A stretch of 64,000 nucleotides of DNA, taken from Coprinus comatus. Taxonomy: Eukaryota; Basidiomycota; Agaricomycetes; Agaricales; Agaricaceae. The stretch covers positions 682,001 through 746,000 of the forward strand of contig JAWPGT010000002.1 of the NCBI GenBank assembly GCA_034638255.1. Reading direction: 5' to 3'. The notes below the pieces were generated by a model. That model was given only the letters and a program-made list of their open reading frames with translations. It was not told where the DNA came from and did not search any database. Both the position numbers and the translations under genes were made by a program. Positions 33,660-44,686 of this stretch are shown here, in pieces (the first letter of the stretch is position 1; each line of letters begins with the position of its first letter).

Positions 33660-34009
33660 TTATTTGGATGTTGAAGGTGCTGAGGAATCACTTGTTCCTT
33701 GCTGCTCCAGTGGTGTATACTTGAACTGGGAGCCAACCATGTTTCCACGGAAGCGCTTCCTCATATCGAGCTAATATATATTTTTTACAATGAATGAGAG
33801 AATGTTCCATGTTAATACATAACGGGGTCACTCACCATGCCTCGTTTACATTCGAACGTCGCCTTCCTCAATGACTGACATTCTTCTGGCAATTCACTGA
33901 GGTGGTTTTTGATACAATCAGATGGAAGGTTCCCGTCCTTCATCACACAGTCTGAATGCATTATACAGTCCTTGAGGGCAGCCATAAGACCCTGGCATGA
34001 GGACGACAT
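33660..34009 (-). CDS. COA5: Cytochrome c oxidase assembly factor Pet191/COA5
   Basis: Small twin Cys motif protein of the intermembrane space needed for complex IV assembly. Exon 1 starts MSSSCQGLMAALKDCIMHSD, continues CVMKDGNLPSDCI, and ends ECKRGM. After a short intron the second exon reads LDMRKRFRGNMVGSQFKYT, the conserved C-terminal signature, and ends STSK. The Cys spacing fits the family (import by the Mia40 relay). About 96 residues. The start codon lies only 136 bp from that of CAF17 on the other strand, so both probably use one bidirectional promoter. Confidence 0.93.
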
Positions 34010-34145
34010 AGTGGTGGATGTTCAAGGAGATGACCTTCCGAAGATCATTTCTGCACGTGCCCGGAATTTTCAGGTTCCTCTAACGTCATCGGAACCTTGG
34101 TCAACATCTGGTCAACATATTGCATACCCTTCGTCATTGACCTCG
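34010..34145. promoter_or_regulatory. Compact bidirectional promoter, COA5 and CAF17
   Basis: 136 bp separate the divergent start codons of two mitochondrial assembly factors. No TATA box is obvious. The spacing implies a shared promoter and possible co-expression. Confidence 0.5.
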
Positions 34146-35437
34146 ATGGCTCCTGGCTTCTTGGCAAATTTATTGTGCAAGACTCCAACAATCGTCCGTC
34201 TGTCTAACCGGAATGTTCTATCTGTTACTGGTTCCCAAGCATCCCAATTCTTGAACGGTCTGCTCTCAACACATGTGCCAAATATCCCAGGAAAACCGTT
34301 CTTCTCTGCTTTCCTTCATGCACAGGTACACCACAGACAATCCTCACGGCGAGCCCATAACTCATGTTAGACAGGGAAGAGTTATGTATGATGTATTCCT
34401 ATATACAACCGTAACTCCCACTGGCCAATCTGGATATCTCTTGGAATATGACTCCCGAACCTCGGAAGCCCCCGATTTGTTTTCATTGTTAAGACGACAT
34501 ATCCTGCGCTCAAAGGTTAAGATTCGCGATGTTACAGAAGAGTATGATGTCTGGGCTGCTTGGGGTTCCAACTCTGTCGCGGAAATCCCCAAGACATGGA
34601 GTTGGGGAAGGAGTGGGGCTGTTGAGCCTGTATGGGGGGGTGATCAGTGGCCTTGGGGAAGCCAAAATGAGGCAATGATTGACAGACGAGCTGTTGGTAT
34701 GGGGAAGAGAATGCTTACAAGAAAAGGGGACAGACGTAAGTAATTGCAACATCCGATTGTGGATTACGGTTTTAATTGACGTCAATCAGCTCAGGACGCC
34801 TCGAACAGTGAAATAGGAACGACAGACGACTATCTATTACATAGGATTGGACACGGAGTACCTGAAGGAAGTTCGGACATTGTGCCAATGCAGGCTTTTC
34901 CTATGGAATCAAATCTGGATGTCATGGGTGGTTGTGAGGAACAGATTCCTACGATTTCTGGCATGTTCATTAACCATAAATTCAGTGGATTTTCGCAAGG
35001 GTTGCTACGTTGGACAAGAGTTAACTGTGCGAACATACCATACCGGCGTAATTCGTAAACGGATCTTACCAGTGGTGCTGCACCAACCAGGAAACCTGTA
35101 CGTGTTTAGTTTAATAATTTTCAGCCAGATTCTTATATGATTTAGTTCTCAATATACTGGCCCTGTACCCGAGTTTCCACTCCACGCAGACATACGGCCG
35201 ACGAGACTACAGATCGCCGAAGATAAACCTGGGCCACGACCACGAGGAACCGCGAGACTGTTGAGTACCACTGGCCAGTTTGGTCTTGCACTATTACGCT
35301 TGGAACAAGTGTCAAGTGTTCTGAAAAAAGAGCTCGCGTTTGAAGTGGAAACAAGTGATGGTGATGGAGCCGCAAGAACATGGCAAGTCACACCTTGGTG
35401 GCCTACCTGGTGGCCAGAACCTCCAGCAGAGGAGTAG
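34146..35437 (+). CDS. CAF17: Iron-sulfur assembly factor Caf17/Iba57
   Basis: Folate-binding, GcvT-like mitochondrial protein that acts with Isa1/Isa2 in building 4Fe-4S clusters for aconitase-type and radical-SAM enzymes. Exon 1 from [20 protein letters not shown] continues [19 protein letters not shown] and FFSAFLHAQ. Then [42 protein letters not shown], and the signature [19 protein letters not shown]. The K-G-C-Y-x-G-Q-E motif is diagnostic. The final exon ends [10 protein letters not shown]. About 390 residues, normal. The join before the signature is either GTTGTG or GTGAGG donor; GTGAGG gives MGGLDFRKGCY. Only 4 bp separate its stop from the stop of the convergent AcpS gene. Confidence 0.93.
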
Positions 35438-35441
35438 AAAT

Positions 35442-35968
35442 TCAACGTCCGGAAATATTTATTTCTCTGTTCACAGGTGATACTAAAAGTAATTACAATG
35501 TCCTATCCAATCTCAAAGATGTGGGCTTACCTTCTACGGTTACATATGCAGTTGCGTACTCGCCGTCATGACTAACAGAAACATGGATTTGTCCAATTTG
35601 ATTCATAGACCCGCCGCTAGTAGTCTTATATGTCAAAGAAGGCTTTCGTCCATCTTGCGAGAGTCCTTGATAACTCAGCTCCTTCCATGTTGCTTTGACC
35701 GTTGGGTACAATGCCTTATACGCTGCCTCCTTTACTGCCCACCTACATGATCTTATGTCAGCAGTTAATAGATGTTTAATTGTGCAGGAACATACCGAAC
35801 CGCCAAGAAGCGGGCTTGACTTTGCTCATCGGTAGTTTCAACCTTCCTCCACTGTTCAAGTTCAGATGAACTGAGTATGCGATTGGCAAACCGATGGCCA
35901 TCACGACGTGCCAACACTGCAACGATACGTGGTAGATGAACAATGTCAACGCCTATTCCAAGTATCAT
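35442..35968 (-). CDS. PPT2: AcpS-type 4'-phosphopantetheinyl transferase
   Basis: Attaches phosphopantetheine from CoA to the mitochondrial acyl carrier protein. Starts MILGIGVDIVHLPRIVAVLA, where the Asp of GVDIV binds metal. Continues RFANRILSSSELEQW, then after an intron RWAVKEAAYKALYP with the second catalytic acid (KEA), and QIHVSVSHDGEYATAYVTV. A last short exon adds SPVNREINISGR. About 155 residues, the size of stand-alone AcpS enzymes. It is not the Sfp/NpgA type that normally activates fungal polyketide synthases, so its presence 7.5 kb from the synthase is probably coincidental. Neighbours CAF17 and COA5 are also mitochondrial. Confidence 0.9.
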
Positions 35969-36107
35969 TGACCTTGCATTCCACTGTTCAGCGAGACGCG
36001 ACAAGTTTGTATGGGAAGGTGCAGGACAACAAACAATGATTAGATCAACAAATGATCTCACCAACTTTGATGGACTACTTTATCTTTTCTAACAATTGGC
36101 CGATGAG

Positions 36108-39100
36108 ATGACCATTTCAACAGCTTACATCTCAGCTTCTGCAAACCGCTTCTCCCATGTCGGTGATGTCGCACCAGACTCAACAGTTGCTTTCGGTTCA
36201 GCTAATGTTATTGCATTGTGGGATATAACGGTAAACTGACCTTGAATGATGTAGACGTTTACTGACATGTTGCTAGACCACTAATGATCTGGGGATATAT
36301 AAGGCTCTGTCTGCACATGAAGCTACCGTTACATGTGTGAAGTTTCGTTCAAGCGTAGAACTCATCACTGCCGATGACAATGGAATACTTATACTATGGG
36401 CAAAGGCCAGTGGGGAGGTGTGTATTATGCATCATAATCGTCATGCATATAGGAGTTAATAGTTCTTCAGTGGAAGGTGATTTCGCGAGTAACTGCGCAC
36501 AAAAAGCCTATAACTTCTCTACGGACACTGAATAACTGTGTCGTAACTGGATCTTCAGACTCGATAGTCAAAGTCTGGGAAATTGTTTCTACAGAAGAAA
36601 CAGGCATGTCCAATGTTGCAGTGGCCATGCTTAGTGTTTAATCTTTTACAGCGAGCCTTGAACTAACACAGGCCATTTCTTTGCAAAGTCGTTATCCTCT
36701 GGACCTGGCTCTCAACATCCTACCTGGTTCTCAAGGTGGTAAAATACATCACTATTAATGGGACCACCTTGGACTGATACACACCCATGATCGCAGTTAT
36801 CCTACTTGCAATATCCGGAACTGATACGAAGGTACATCTCTATCTTCGTGCTGAAGATCAAGTCAGTCGCTTCCACTGGACTCTTGTCAACAAATTAACA
36901 ATCCACAACGATAGTTCATTCACTCTGCAAGTCTGGCTGGACACGAAGATTGGGTCCGAACCCTCTCCTTCCGTGCTCCAAGAACGCAAGGTGAACCGCT
37001 TATTCTTGCATCTGGATCGCAAGATACAACCATCCGGCTTTGGAACATTGAACCTCTACATAATTCTAATGTTGTTATACCCACTGCTGGAACACAAAAT
37101 TTAAGCGACGAGCTCTTGGACACATTTGAGGCGTCACTTGGTGAGGTCGGAGAGGGGGAAGAGGGTGGTAGGCAGATATCTCTGAAGCGCCATATTTTGA
37201 CAGTAAGATCTGGGGATGGAAGGTATGTGGTTGTAAACAGGTCAGTAAAAAGTAGGCTCAAGAAAAACAGCACCCAGCAGTTCTCCGTGACGTTTGATGC
37301 TCTCCTTGTTGGCCACGAAGCTGGAGTTACATCTCTATCATGGAGACCCGATCTTGGACCAGGATCAGTACCGACAATCCTGTCCTCCTCAACCGATTCT
37401 TCCTTAATCCTGTGGTCACCTTCAGCGGTTCTAACATCAACACGAGATGGAGCTAGTTCGATCTGGATTAATCGTCAACGCTTTGGTGATATTGGTGGAC
37501 AGAGGTTGGGAGGATTTGTTGGCTCCGTATGGGCAAAAGAGGGTCAAGAAGCCATCTCCTGGGGGTGGGCAGGAGGTTTGAGGCGGTGGTCATGTACTAA
37601 TATGGGTAAATCGGGGGTGGAAGAGGAATGGCAGGAATTAGGTGCCGTATCAGGACACAAAGGTCCTGTGAAAGGCCTTTCTTGGAGTCCAAATGGTGAA
37701 TACATCATATCTGCTGGGTAGGCACTTTTTTGTTTTCATTTTTCGGACAGCTTAACCCATGAACATTAAAGCGTCGATCAAACCACCCGCATACATGGCC
37801 AAATATTCAGCTCTGATAGCACGAAACGAACGTGGCACGAGATTGCGCGTCCTCAAGTCCATGGTTATGACCTTTTAGATGCAGTTTTCATTGAACCTCT
37901 AAAGTTTGTCAGTATCGCCGACGAAAAGGTTGCTCGAGTCTTCGAAGCTCCGAGTAACTTCGTACAGCTGGTTGAGGGGCTTGATATAACCCATCTAACC
38001 AAGTCTGAGGTAAATCTATCTGTCCGTATACTATTTTCTGAAAGCATATCGTAATCCACAGTCCATCCGGCCTGTCGCCGCAAGCGTACCCCCTCTTGGA
38101 CTCTCCAACAAAGCTATGGGAGAAGGTAAAATACTCCTATTTACTCCTCCAGAAACGTTCGCGTTGATAATCAAGCAGGATCTGCAGTTGCGCCTATCCT
38201 TGCACCTACGACAAGACGTCCTTTTGAAGGTGAACTTGCCAGTGCGACACTTTGGCCAGAAGTTGAGAAAATATTTGGACACGGATATGAGGTATATTCA
38301 CATTTGCTAATACATGGTTATGGTTCTTTCTTTTTTAACGACATCTACGTAGTCTATCACCCTTTCTGTGTCGCATTCACGTAAGCTCATCGCTACGGCA
38401 TGTAGAGCAACAACAACAGAACATGCCATTGTACGCATATATGACACAAAAACGTTTAAACCCGTTGGGAACCCACTTTCAGGCCATTCACTTACTGTGA
38501 CAAGAGTAGCTTTCAGTCCAGATGATAAGTATATCTTAACTGTATCTAGAGATCGTATGTGGCATTTATATGAAGCAAAAGGTGACCAAGGTATGTGTTG
38601 TCTTAATACTGTTCGATTTACTCTGGGGCGGTTCTCATAGTATGTATGATATTTTTAGGTTATGTTGCGATCCAAGCCAACAAGACACATGCTCGTATTA
38701 TCTGGGATTGTGCATGGTCAGCCGAAGGAGATGTATTTGTTACTGCTTCGCGTGACAAGACTGTAAGTCCGAATTCGTAGTGGCGTAGAGCCACAAATGA
38801 TTATCAGTATTTATCTAATACAAAAGGTGTAACAGGTATTGATTTGGGCATGGGTAGAAACAGAAAAGAAATGGTCAACGATCGCTAAAATCAAGACACC
38901 ATCATCAGCGAATGCTGTAGATATTTCCCCCGTCAATTCCGAAAACCAGTGCGTACATTATAATGGATATCGTTCTTGAAACTAACTCATAAACCTGTTA
39001 GGCGAAGACTGGCTATTGGTCTAGAGGATGGAAGCATTCTAATTTACAATAATTCTCCACAAGGACAACAAATTTGGACACATGCTACCACTGTTGGTGC

Positions 39101-39288
39101 GGGGTGCGTAATCATCACCTTCCAAGGTTACACGGGAAATTTGGTACTTACATTATTGTTTCAGACTTGCTCATGCTAATCAAATCAACCGATTGAGTTG
39201 GAGACCGACAAAGGAAACTAACGAAACGACAGAACTTGCTAGCTGTAGCGAAGACGGTTCATTGAAGGTATTGATCATACAAGGGTAG
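36108..39288 (+). CDS. ELP2: Elongator complex subunit 2 (WD40)
   Basis: WD40 scaffold of Elongator, which makes the cm5 modification on wobble uridine of tRNA. Starts MTISTAYISASANRFSHVGD. WD-like units follow over about a dozen short exons: STVAFGSANVIALWDIT, LSAHEATVTCVKFRS, VTGSSDSIVKVWEIVS, a central block FDALLVGHEAGVTSLSWRP with ILSSSTDSSLILWSP, VSGHKGPVKGLSWSPNGEYI, ISAGVDQTTRIH-type repeats, HSRKLIATACRATTTEHAIV, PLSGHSLTVTRVAFSPDDKY and KTHARIIWDCAWSAEGD. The C-terminus HANQINRLSWRPT ... LASCSEDGSLK is typical of Elp2. Roughly 800-850 residues. It diverges from the AcpS gene over 139 bp. Exon joins around 36600-36780 and 38730-38980 are approximate. Confidence 0.88.
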
Positions 39289-39601
39289 CAGTGATTAAGC
39301 GAATTCCGAATTTACGGGAGGGAGAATTTGTATCTGGTAAATAAAAATGGAAGAAACAGTAGGAAGATAACGCTGCTATACATGGGGGGTAACAGACATG
39401 ATATAGAATTATACACTGGGTTGATCATGATAAAACGATAAGGAAAGAGATTTCGTTAGAAATAAACATGGCGGCAAAAAAGGGTATCAGACCGTGCCAT
39501 GAAGTTGCAAGAAAGATACGAAGACAAATAGAATTCAGGCAATCGGCTAGAGCGAAGCGCTGGACTTAAGGATACATTTGGCGAAAGATATTTCATGACA
39601 T
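39289..39601. other. 3' intergenic between ELP2 and the DEAD-like gene
   Basis: 313 bp between two convergent genes. It must contain both terminators. A/T-rich, no open frame or RNA gene seen. Confidence 0.5.
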
Positions 39602-42600
39602 TTAGTTGGTGGTGAAGATGTCGCGGGGACTTATCGGAACTTCGGGCTGTGATTTTCTTGCATTAGCATTGTTAAATTATGGATATGGGTGTTCCAGGGC
39701 TTACGCATTTGATCCTGAAGAAATTGTTAGGGTCGGAAATGAAATGAAACGGTGAACTGATTTTTACTCACTTGTAGTAGCACTCTATGGATCGCAGCAT
39801 CTCTACGTCTCCTCCAGTAGCTGTCACGAAATTAATAACTACGCCAGCCCGGTTGTAGTTCGGCGCAATCGCTGGAGCGACACTGGGACGCAATTGAGAA
39901 TGTATTTCAGTACAATGATCAGATAATGACACCTAGGGTGTGAGTCTCACTTACCGATGGGAATACTCTTCGACAGCCTTGGGAAGATCTGTACCAAAAG
40001 TTAATAGGAAAGATGCACTCTATCAGCGATTCCACGGTACCATAGTTGATGATCAGGGCGACATTAGGGACTTCAGGGGATTTAACCTGAACATCATAAA
40101 CAACCAATACTTTCATGGAAGGTTGTCTAATCAGAGAAGATGTTGTAGTCCTGAACTTGTTCAGGGCAGCGAGTTTTGTTCCGTTGTTCATGTCTGCATG
40201 CTAATTGGGGCTGTCAGACCTACGAACGTTGAGCGACCCTTAGAGGACTTACCAAAGGAATAGATTCAAAACCTCGGCTGGCTAATTTGTAAACAACAGA
40301 ATCTAGAGTCGTCATCCCTCCAACATGGACAATTGCATGACCGACGTCTACATCGTCAAACAGATCTACCAAAGCATCCAATTTCCATTCTCTAGCTTGC
40401 GCTGTCTCAGCATTTGTTGCACCTCTTCCTGACCCAATAATACCAAGACCTCCAGACGAAGTAGTGGAAGGGTCAGAACGACTTCCAGCAGTGAAAGCGA
40501 GATACAGATAATACTGCCGAAGGCCTCGGGAATTTTGCGTGGTTTCCGGGTTGGCAGTATTCCCGTCCCTGCGAACGAGAACACGCACAGGTTCCTTTAG
40601 GTGGATAGACGTAGCAAGATTAAGGACATCCTGGGGAACAGTGTTGGAGAACATAGCAGTTTGACGTTCGATGGGCGTATTAGGATCTGTTTGTGAAGGA
40701 ATCACGGACACACGGCGACCAGCATCGAGTAAATTATTGACTCCTAGAGCGGGTGTATTGCTGCCCAAAGGACGCGATCGAGGGGGTGGGAGCAATTTAG
40801 TGAGACCAAAGACAAAGTCTTGCAGGTTGCGTGCAATAAGTTGGTCAACCTCGTCCAAAACAAGGAAGCGTACTTCAGAACCCGACAATCCTCCTTGGGT
40901 TGTGAAGAGGGCATGAAGTTTCTGTGGAGTTCCACAGATAATATGCGGTACACTTTGTTGGAGGACTCGCAATTCTTGGGCCAAGCCGTTACTATCGGTC
41001 GTTGTTCCAACGCCCAGAGCGGATCTTACGCCAATTGGTCCTCCAATATCCCGCACCATCCGTTGTGCCTGATTAGCTTGATCGACTGTTGTGAACATCA
41101 TGATGACAATTGGACCACGTTGAGGAGTACGGACAGTCATGTTTACAACAGTTATTTGGATGGCTGGAATAACATAAGCTGCAATTCTTTCTTGGGTTGG
41201 TGGGGCCTGTGCAATGATATCTGCGCCTTTGAGAAGAAAGGGCAGAGCGCGCTGTTGGATTTTATTTGGAGGTCCCACGCTGAGTCGGATGTTAGTCTAG
41301 GTTGCTAGGCTGCTCCACCCAATTGACATACCCAAACTTTGTCAACGAACGCAACAGTTCAGGTGCTAACTGCAACTGCTCCCATTTGGTGATCATAGGT
41401 CCATCGCGAGCAGCCGTATTCGGGTCATTTTGGTTATCTATGAGCTGATAGGATACAAAATTAGCAAAATAAATTGAGATCACACTCCACGAATCTACCC
41501 ACTACTGATGAATCACGGCGAAGCAAGCCGGAGACTGAGCGGCGCGGTTTATCACGAAGATTTGGCTCGTGCCTACTGATGGCGGACTCCGAGGCGCGGA
41601 TAGGAATAGGGAGATCAAGTGAGCCAGCTGACCATGTCCGCATAGGAGGATTAATTGGCCTGGGAGATGGCCTTAGGTCAGGACGGGTGGAGAGAGTGTG
41701 GCCTATCAGACCAGGAGGAGAAAGCTGAGTAGAAGAGATGTCCTGCTGGGGTGTTAATCCTATAATGGAATTTCTAGTTTCCAGGGGAAGAGCAGATTGG
41801 TGCATTTGCTGGGTTTGTAGAGCAAGCAGTTGGCTAACGGAAGTTGTAAGAGCATTCAGACGCTGTGTAATGGACGGCATATCATCTGTGGTAGATAATA
41901 TTTGTTGATTTGGTGCTATGTTGCCTATAGACGGCCGTGGAGGTGAATGAAAGGCATTTCCGTTTGAAGATGCAAAGGGGTCCTTGAACTCTGGTTGTGG
42001 TTGGGCTGTATTGACCAGGGCACGCTCCACCAGGAGGTTTACCTTGCGATGGATATCATTAAGATCACGCTTAACCTCTTGAGTAGCAAGCTCGTAACGA
42101 GTAAGGCGGTCAATGATGTCGTGCATGTATGGCGAGGCCTTGAGCTGAACATCAAAAATGCTGGCGGTGTTGTCTGCTGTATATGAGCTTGGAGTGATTT
42201 GGCTGGTTGATCCCAGCGAAGAGACGGGAGAAATTGAAGCGCGATTTGCGCTAGTGTAGAGCGAAGTTATCGGTGGTGTGTACAGACGCTCTCGTCCGGG
42301 TTGTTGAAGAAAAGTGTTTGGCGTGTGGGCTCTTGAACGAGCTGTTGATTCCTGAACATCGCTGTCGTCTGCTTCTGGAAGGGTGTCGAGGGTAGCGACC
42401 ATACTGCCCTCTCGCATGGATCTTGCTTCCAAGCTGGGGTATGCTCTAGCTGCGTCGAGCTGGCGGAAGGTTGGAGACCGCCGAGAGCCCTCCGAGGGGG
42501 CTGGGGAGGTTTGGCGACGCATATTGTCGACCGAGGGGCCTGGAGAGGACCTGAGGGTAGGAGCAGGATCGTCGGTGGACCTGTTGGCACCAGGGAAGAA

Positions 42601-42639
42601 GGGCACAGAGGCCGGGTTGAGGGCGGCACTCCTGGCCAT
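39602..42639 (-). CDS. eIF4A-like DEAD-box pseudo-helicase with N-terminal PAM2-like motif
   Basis: N-terminal third is Ser/Pro-rich and starts MARSAALNPASVPFFPGANR. LNPxxxxFxPG fits the PAM2 motif that binds the MLLE domain of poly(A)-binding protein. Two short coiled-coil-like helices follow (DIIDRLTRYELATQEVKRDL; ITQRLNALTTSVSQLLALQ). The C-terminal two thirds align by eye to eIF4A (KIQQRALPFLLKGADIIAQA; RFLVLDEVDQLIARNLQDF; EEYSHR), but nearly every catalytic motif is altered: motif I is APPTQERIA in place of GxGKT, PTRELA is FTTVDQA, DEAD is DEVD, SAT is SNT, and HRxGRxGR is HRVAPAIAPNYNRAG. It should not hydrolyse ATP. It ends PISPRDIFTTN. An in-frame ATG at 42702 would add 21 residues. 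A scaffold role on mRNA is inferred. Confidence 0.8.
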
Positions 42640-42706
42640 TGGGTGGTGGAGGCAAGTAGCTAGGCGGATGCCATGAGAGGATTGATCAAAGCACATGTTC
42701 ATTTAT

Positions 42707-43977
42707 TTAAATAATACATTTCGCAAACGATAGCCCTAACAGCCGGAATCGGTCCCTATCTCGTCCTCCACCTCGCCCCTTGTCCTCCACCGTCGTCCGT
42801 AGTGCTTTCGTAGGCCTGGCCTCCTCCTCAGCCATCTCCTCCATCGGTCTCCTGCTATTTTATCAGATCATGCTTCATCATTGCCATCAACAACTCACTT
42901 CTGTCGGCTAGGCCTTACCGGTGTGCTTAGCTCAGGTATTCGCCCGGCTGACACTGGCCCTGGCCCTGGCGTTGGCGTGCTCGGAGTGCGTGACGTCCGA
43001 GCAGGTTCTGGTAATATTGCTTCAGGAAGCTCAGTAGGGGATACACACACCTGTTCACAGTATCTGTTAAGAATGTCATGATTTCATCCCAGTCAATCAC
43101 TCACCACCAGCTTGTTTCCATCAAACACTTTCCCATTGAGTTTAAGGGCTTCGACGCGCGCGTGCGAGTCTCGAAACTCTATCGACGCATACTTTGTGTC
43201 TTGAGGTCCAAAAAACGTGAGTGGATAGTTCTCTGGTAGCTGTCTGATTGCTTGACCGCGACTACACCTCACAATGACACTCTGTATGGGTCCACAGTGC
43301 TCAAAGATGGATTTGAGTTGCGCGTCAGTGATGGTAGGGTTGAGCTGTCAATCTCTCGTCAATCGCGGCGCCACCTCTGGTATCGGGAAACCTACATTTC
43401 CGACATATACAAATGAGTAAGGTCTCTTCTTTAGTTTCTGTGGTAGCGGGGTTGTATCTTGGTGGTGTAATGGTCTTACTGGTGTTGTCGCTTGTTCCTG
43501 CTTTGATTCCTGTTCTTGTTCCTGCCTTAACTCCATCTCTCGTTCTAGTTTTAGTTCCTTTTCCAAATCCAGCATTAATTCCTGCTCCAATTCCAGTGCT
43601 GATTCCTGCATTGGTATCGAGAGTTCCGCGACCCGTTTTAGTGTTGCCTTTGATTTAGATTTAATTTCTTGACGCTTCTTTTCCTTGAAAGCAGCCAGAG
43701 ACGCAGAATCACTTCTCTTGAGTTTACCTGGGATATTGGCATTGCGTTTCGCGGATTTTCTGGTCGTGTATTGTACAGCGTTGGGTACAGGCGTGGGTTT
43801 GGACGGTTGGCCGACTTTCTTTCTCTATCGGTTTGTGGATGAAAATTCGCCAATCAATCAAAAGTTCGGGGGACGTACCGGATATCGCGGGAGTAGCTTG
43901 GGTCTAATACGGTCTTCGGACGGCTTATCCACCACGAAGAAGGAAGAGCTGCTTGAAGGGCACCTAAAGACGGCCAT
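42707..43977 (-). CDS. Single-RRM RNA-binding protein
   Basis: Exon 1 starts MAVFRCPSSSSSFFVVDKPS at 43977 and ends KLLPRYP. The next exon is basic (RKKVGQPSKPTPVPNAVQY, KRQEIKSKSKATLKR) and then a Glu/Gln-rich helix of about 40 residues. The RRM begins with RNP2-like YSFVYVGN, then across an intron LNPTITDAQLKSIFEHCG, and RNP1-like DTKYASIEFRDSHARVEALK with NGKVFDGNKLVV. After Pro-rich sequence the last exon ends with basic, Gly-rich EDKGRGGGRDRDRF and LSFAKCII. About 370 residues. Family not identified. The stop codon is 4 nt upstream of an in-frame ATG of the following pseudo-helicase gene on the same strand. Confidence 0.75.
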
Positions 43978-44247
43978 GGAGGATGATGTGGGCTCGGGGG
44001 GAATGTGGGGAAATCAGGGATCCTTTAAGGGCTGGGGTGACGCGTTGAGATAGCTTTGACCTTGGTGCGGACTGTGGCCGATGTGTGTAGAATACAATTG
44101 ATGAGAATACAAAGATGATGGACGTTGCTTGGACACCAGAGACAACAAAGCGGGCTAATTAGCAGAGGCCTCTTTGGCCCCTGATAACTCTCTGCACGTG
44201 ATCGTGTTTTGCATTTTTGGCCCAAACGCGCCCAAACGCTTCGCATC

Positions 44248-44647
44248 ATGTCCCAATATACCAAAGTCTATCGAGGAGTGCTGCGGGAGCTGAGGAAGGC
44301 GGTGAGTCGCACGCTTCTGGGGCCAGGATCCGTGCTGAGCACTGGATGGTAGGCACCGACACGACCAAGCCCGGTGATTGTGTCACAATTCCGGACGATG
44401 GTGGAAAAGGCAAGGGAATGCAAGGATGATATGATATTCCAGGATGTGCAGAATGGATTGTTGTACTTGAAGTCGCAGCGGGAACACGGAGTGGGTGATC
44501 CTCGCAGTATTCTGAAATCAATATTAATATTCCCAGATCCTAGTGGAGAGATACAACCCAACTGCAGTGCTCACAGAGCAGGAGCGCATCCGCAAAACAG
44601 CGAACCGCGTTGGCCTGAATGTTCCCAAGACAGTTGTTAGCGAGTGA
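44248..44647 (+). CDS. FMC1: Fmc1-like mitochondrial assembly factor
   Basis: Fmc1 helps assemble the F1 part of ATP synthase with Atp12 and belongs to a small LYR-like family. Three exons: MSQYTKVYRGVLRELRKA (which carries the L-R-E-L-R helix), then APTRPSPVIVSQFRTMVEKA with FQDVQNGLLYLKSQRE, then ILVERYNPTAVLTEQERIRK and VGLNVPKTVVSE. The L-x-x-R-Y-N-P segment is typical. About 100 residues. It diverges from the RRM gene over 270 bp and is followed on the same strand by SUA5 after only 39 bp. Confidence 0.87.
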
Positions 44648-44686
44648 TTAGATTATATTAGAATATATCCCTTAGTTTCTGCACGC

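Noticed and set aside
33526..33774. 82-codon plus-strand frame between GST and COA5
   Set aside because: Its second half is antisense to the COA5 last exon and the first half is a short intergenic region.
35442..35968. AcpS gene as the activating partner of the polyketide synthase
   Set aside because: It is the stand-alone AcpS type used for mitochondrial ACP. Fungal synthases are normally activated by the Sfp/NpgA type. It lies 7.5 kb away among mitochondrial genes.
43413..43658. 81-codon plus-strand frame of repeated Val/Pro/Leu
   Set aside because: Antisense of the Glu/Gln-rich helix in the RRM protein; the apparent repeat is a by-product of GAG/CAG codons.
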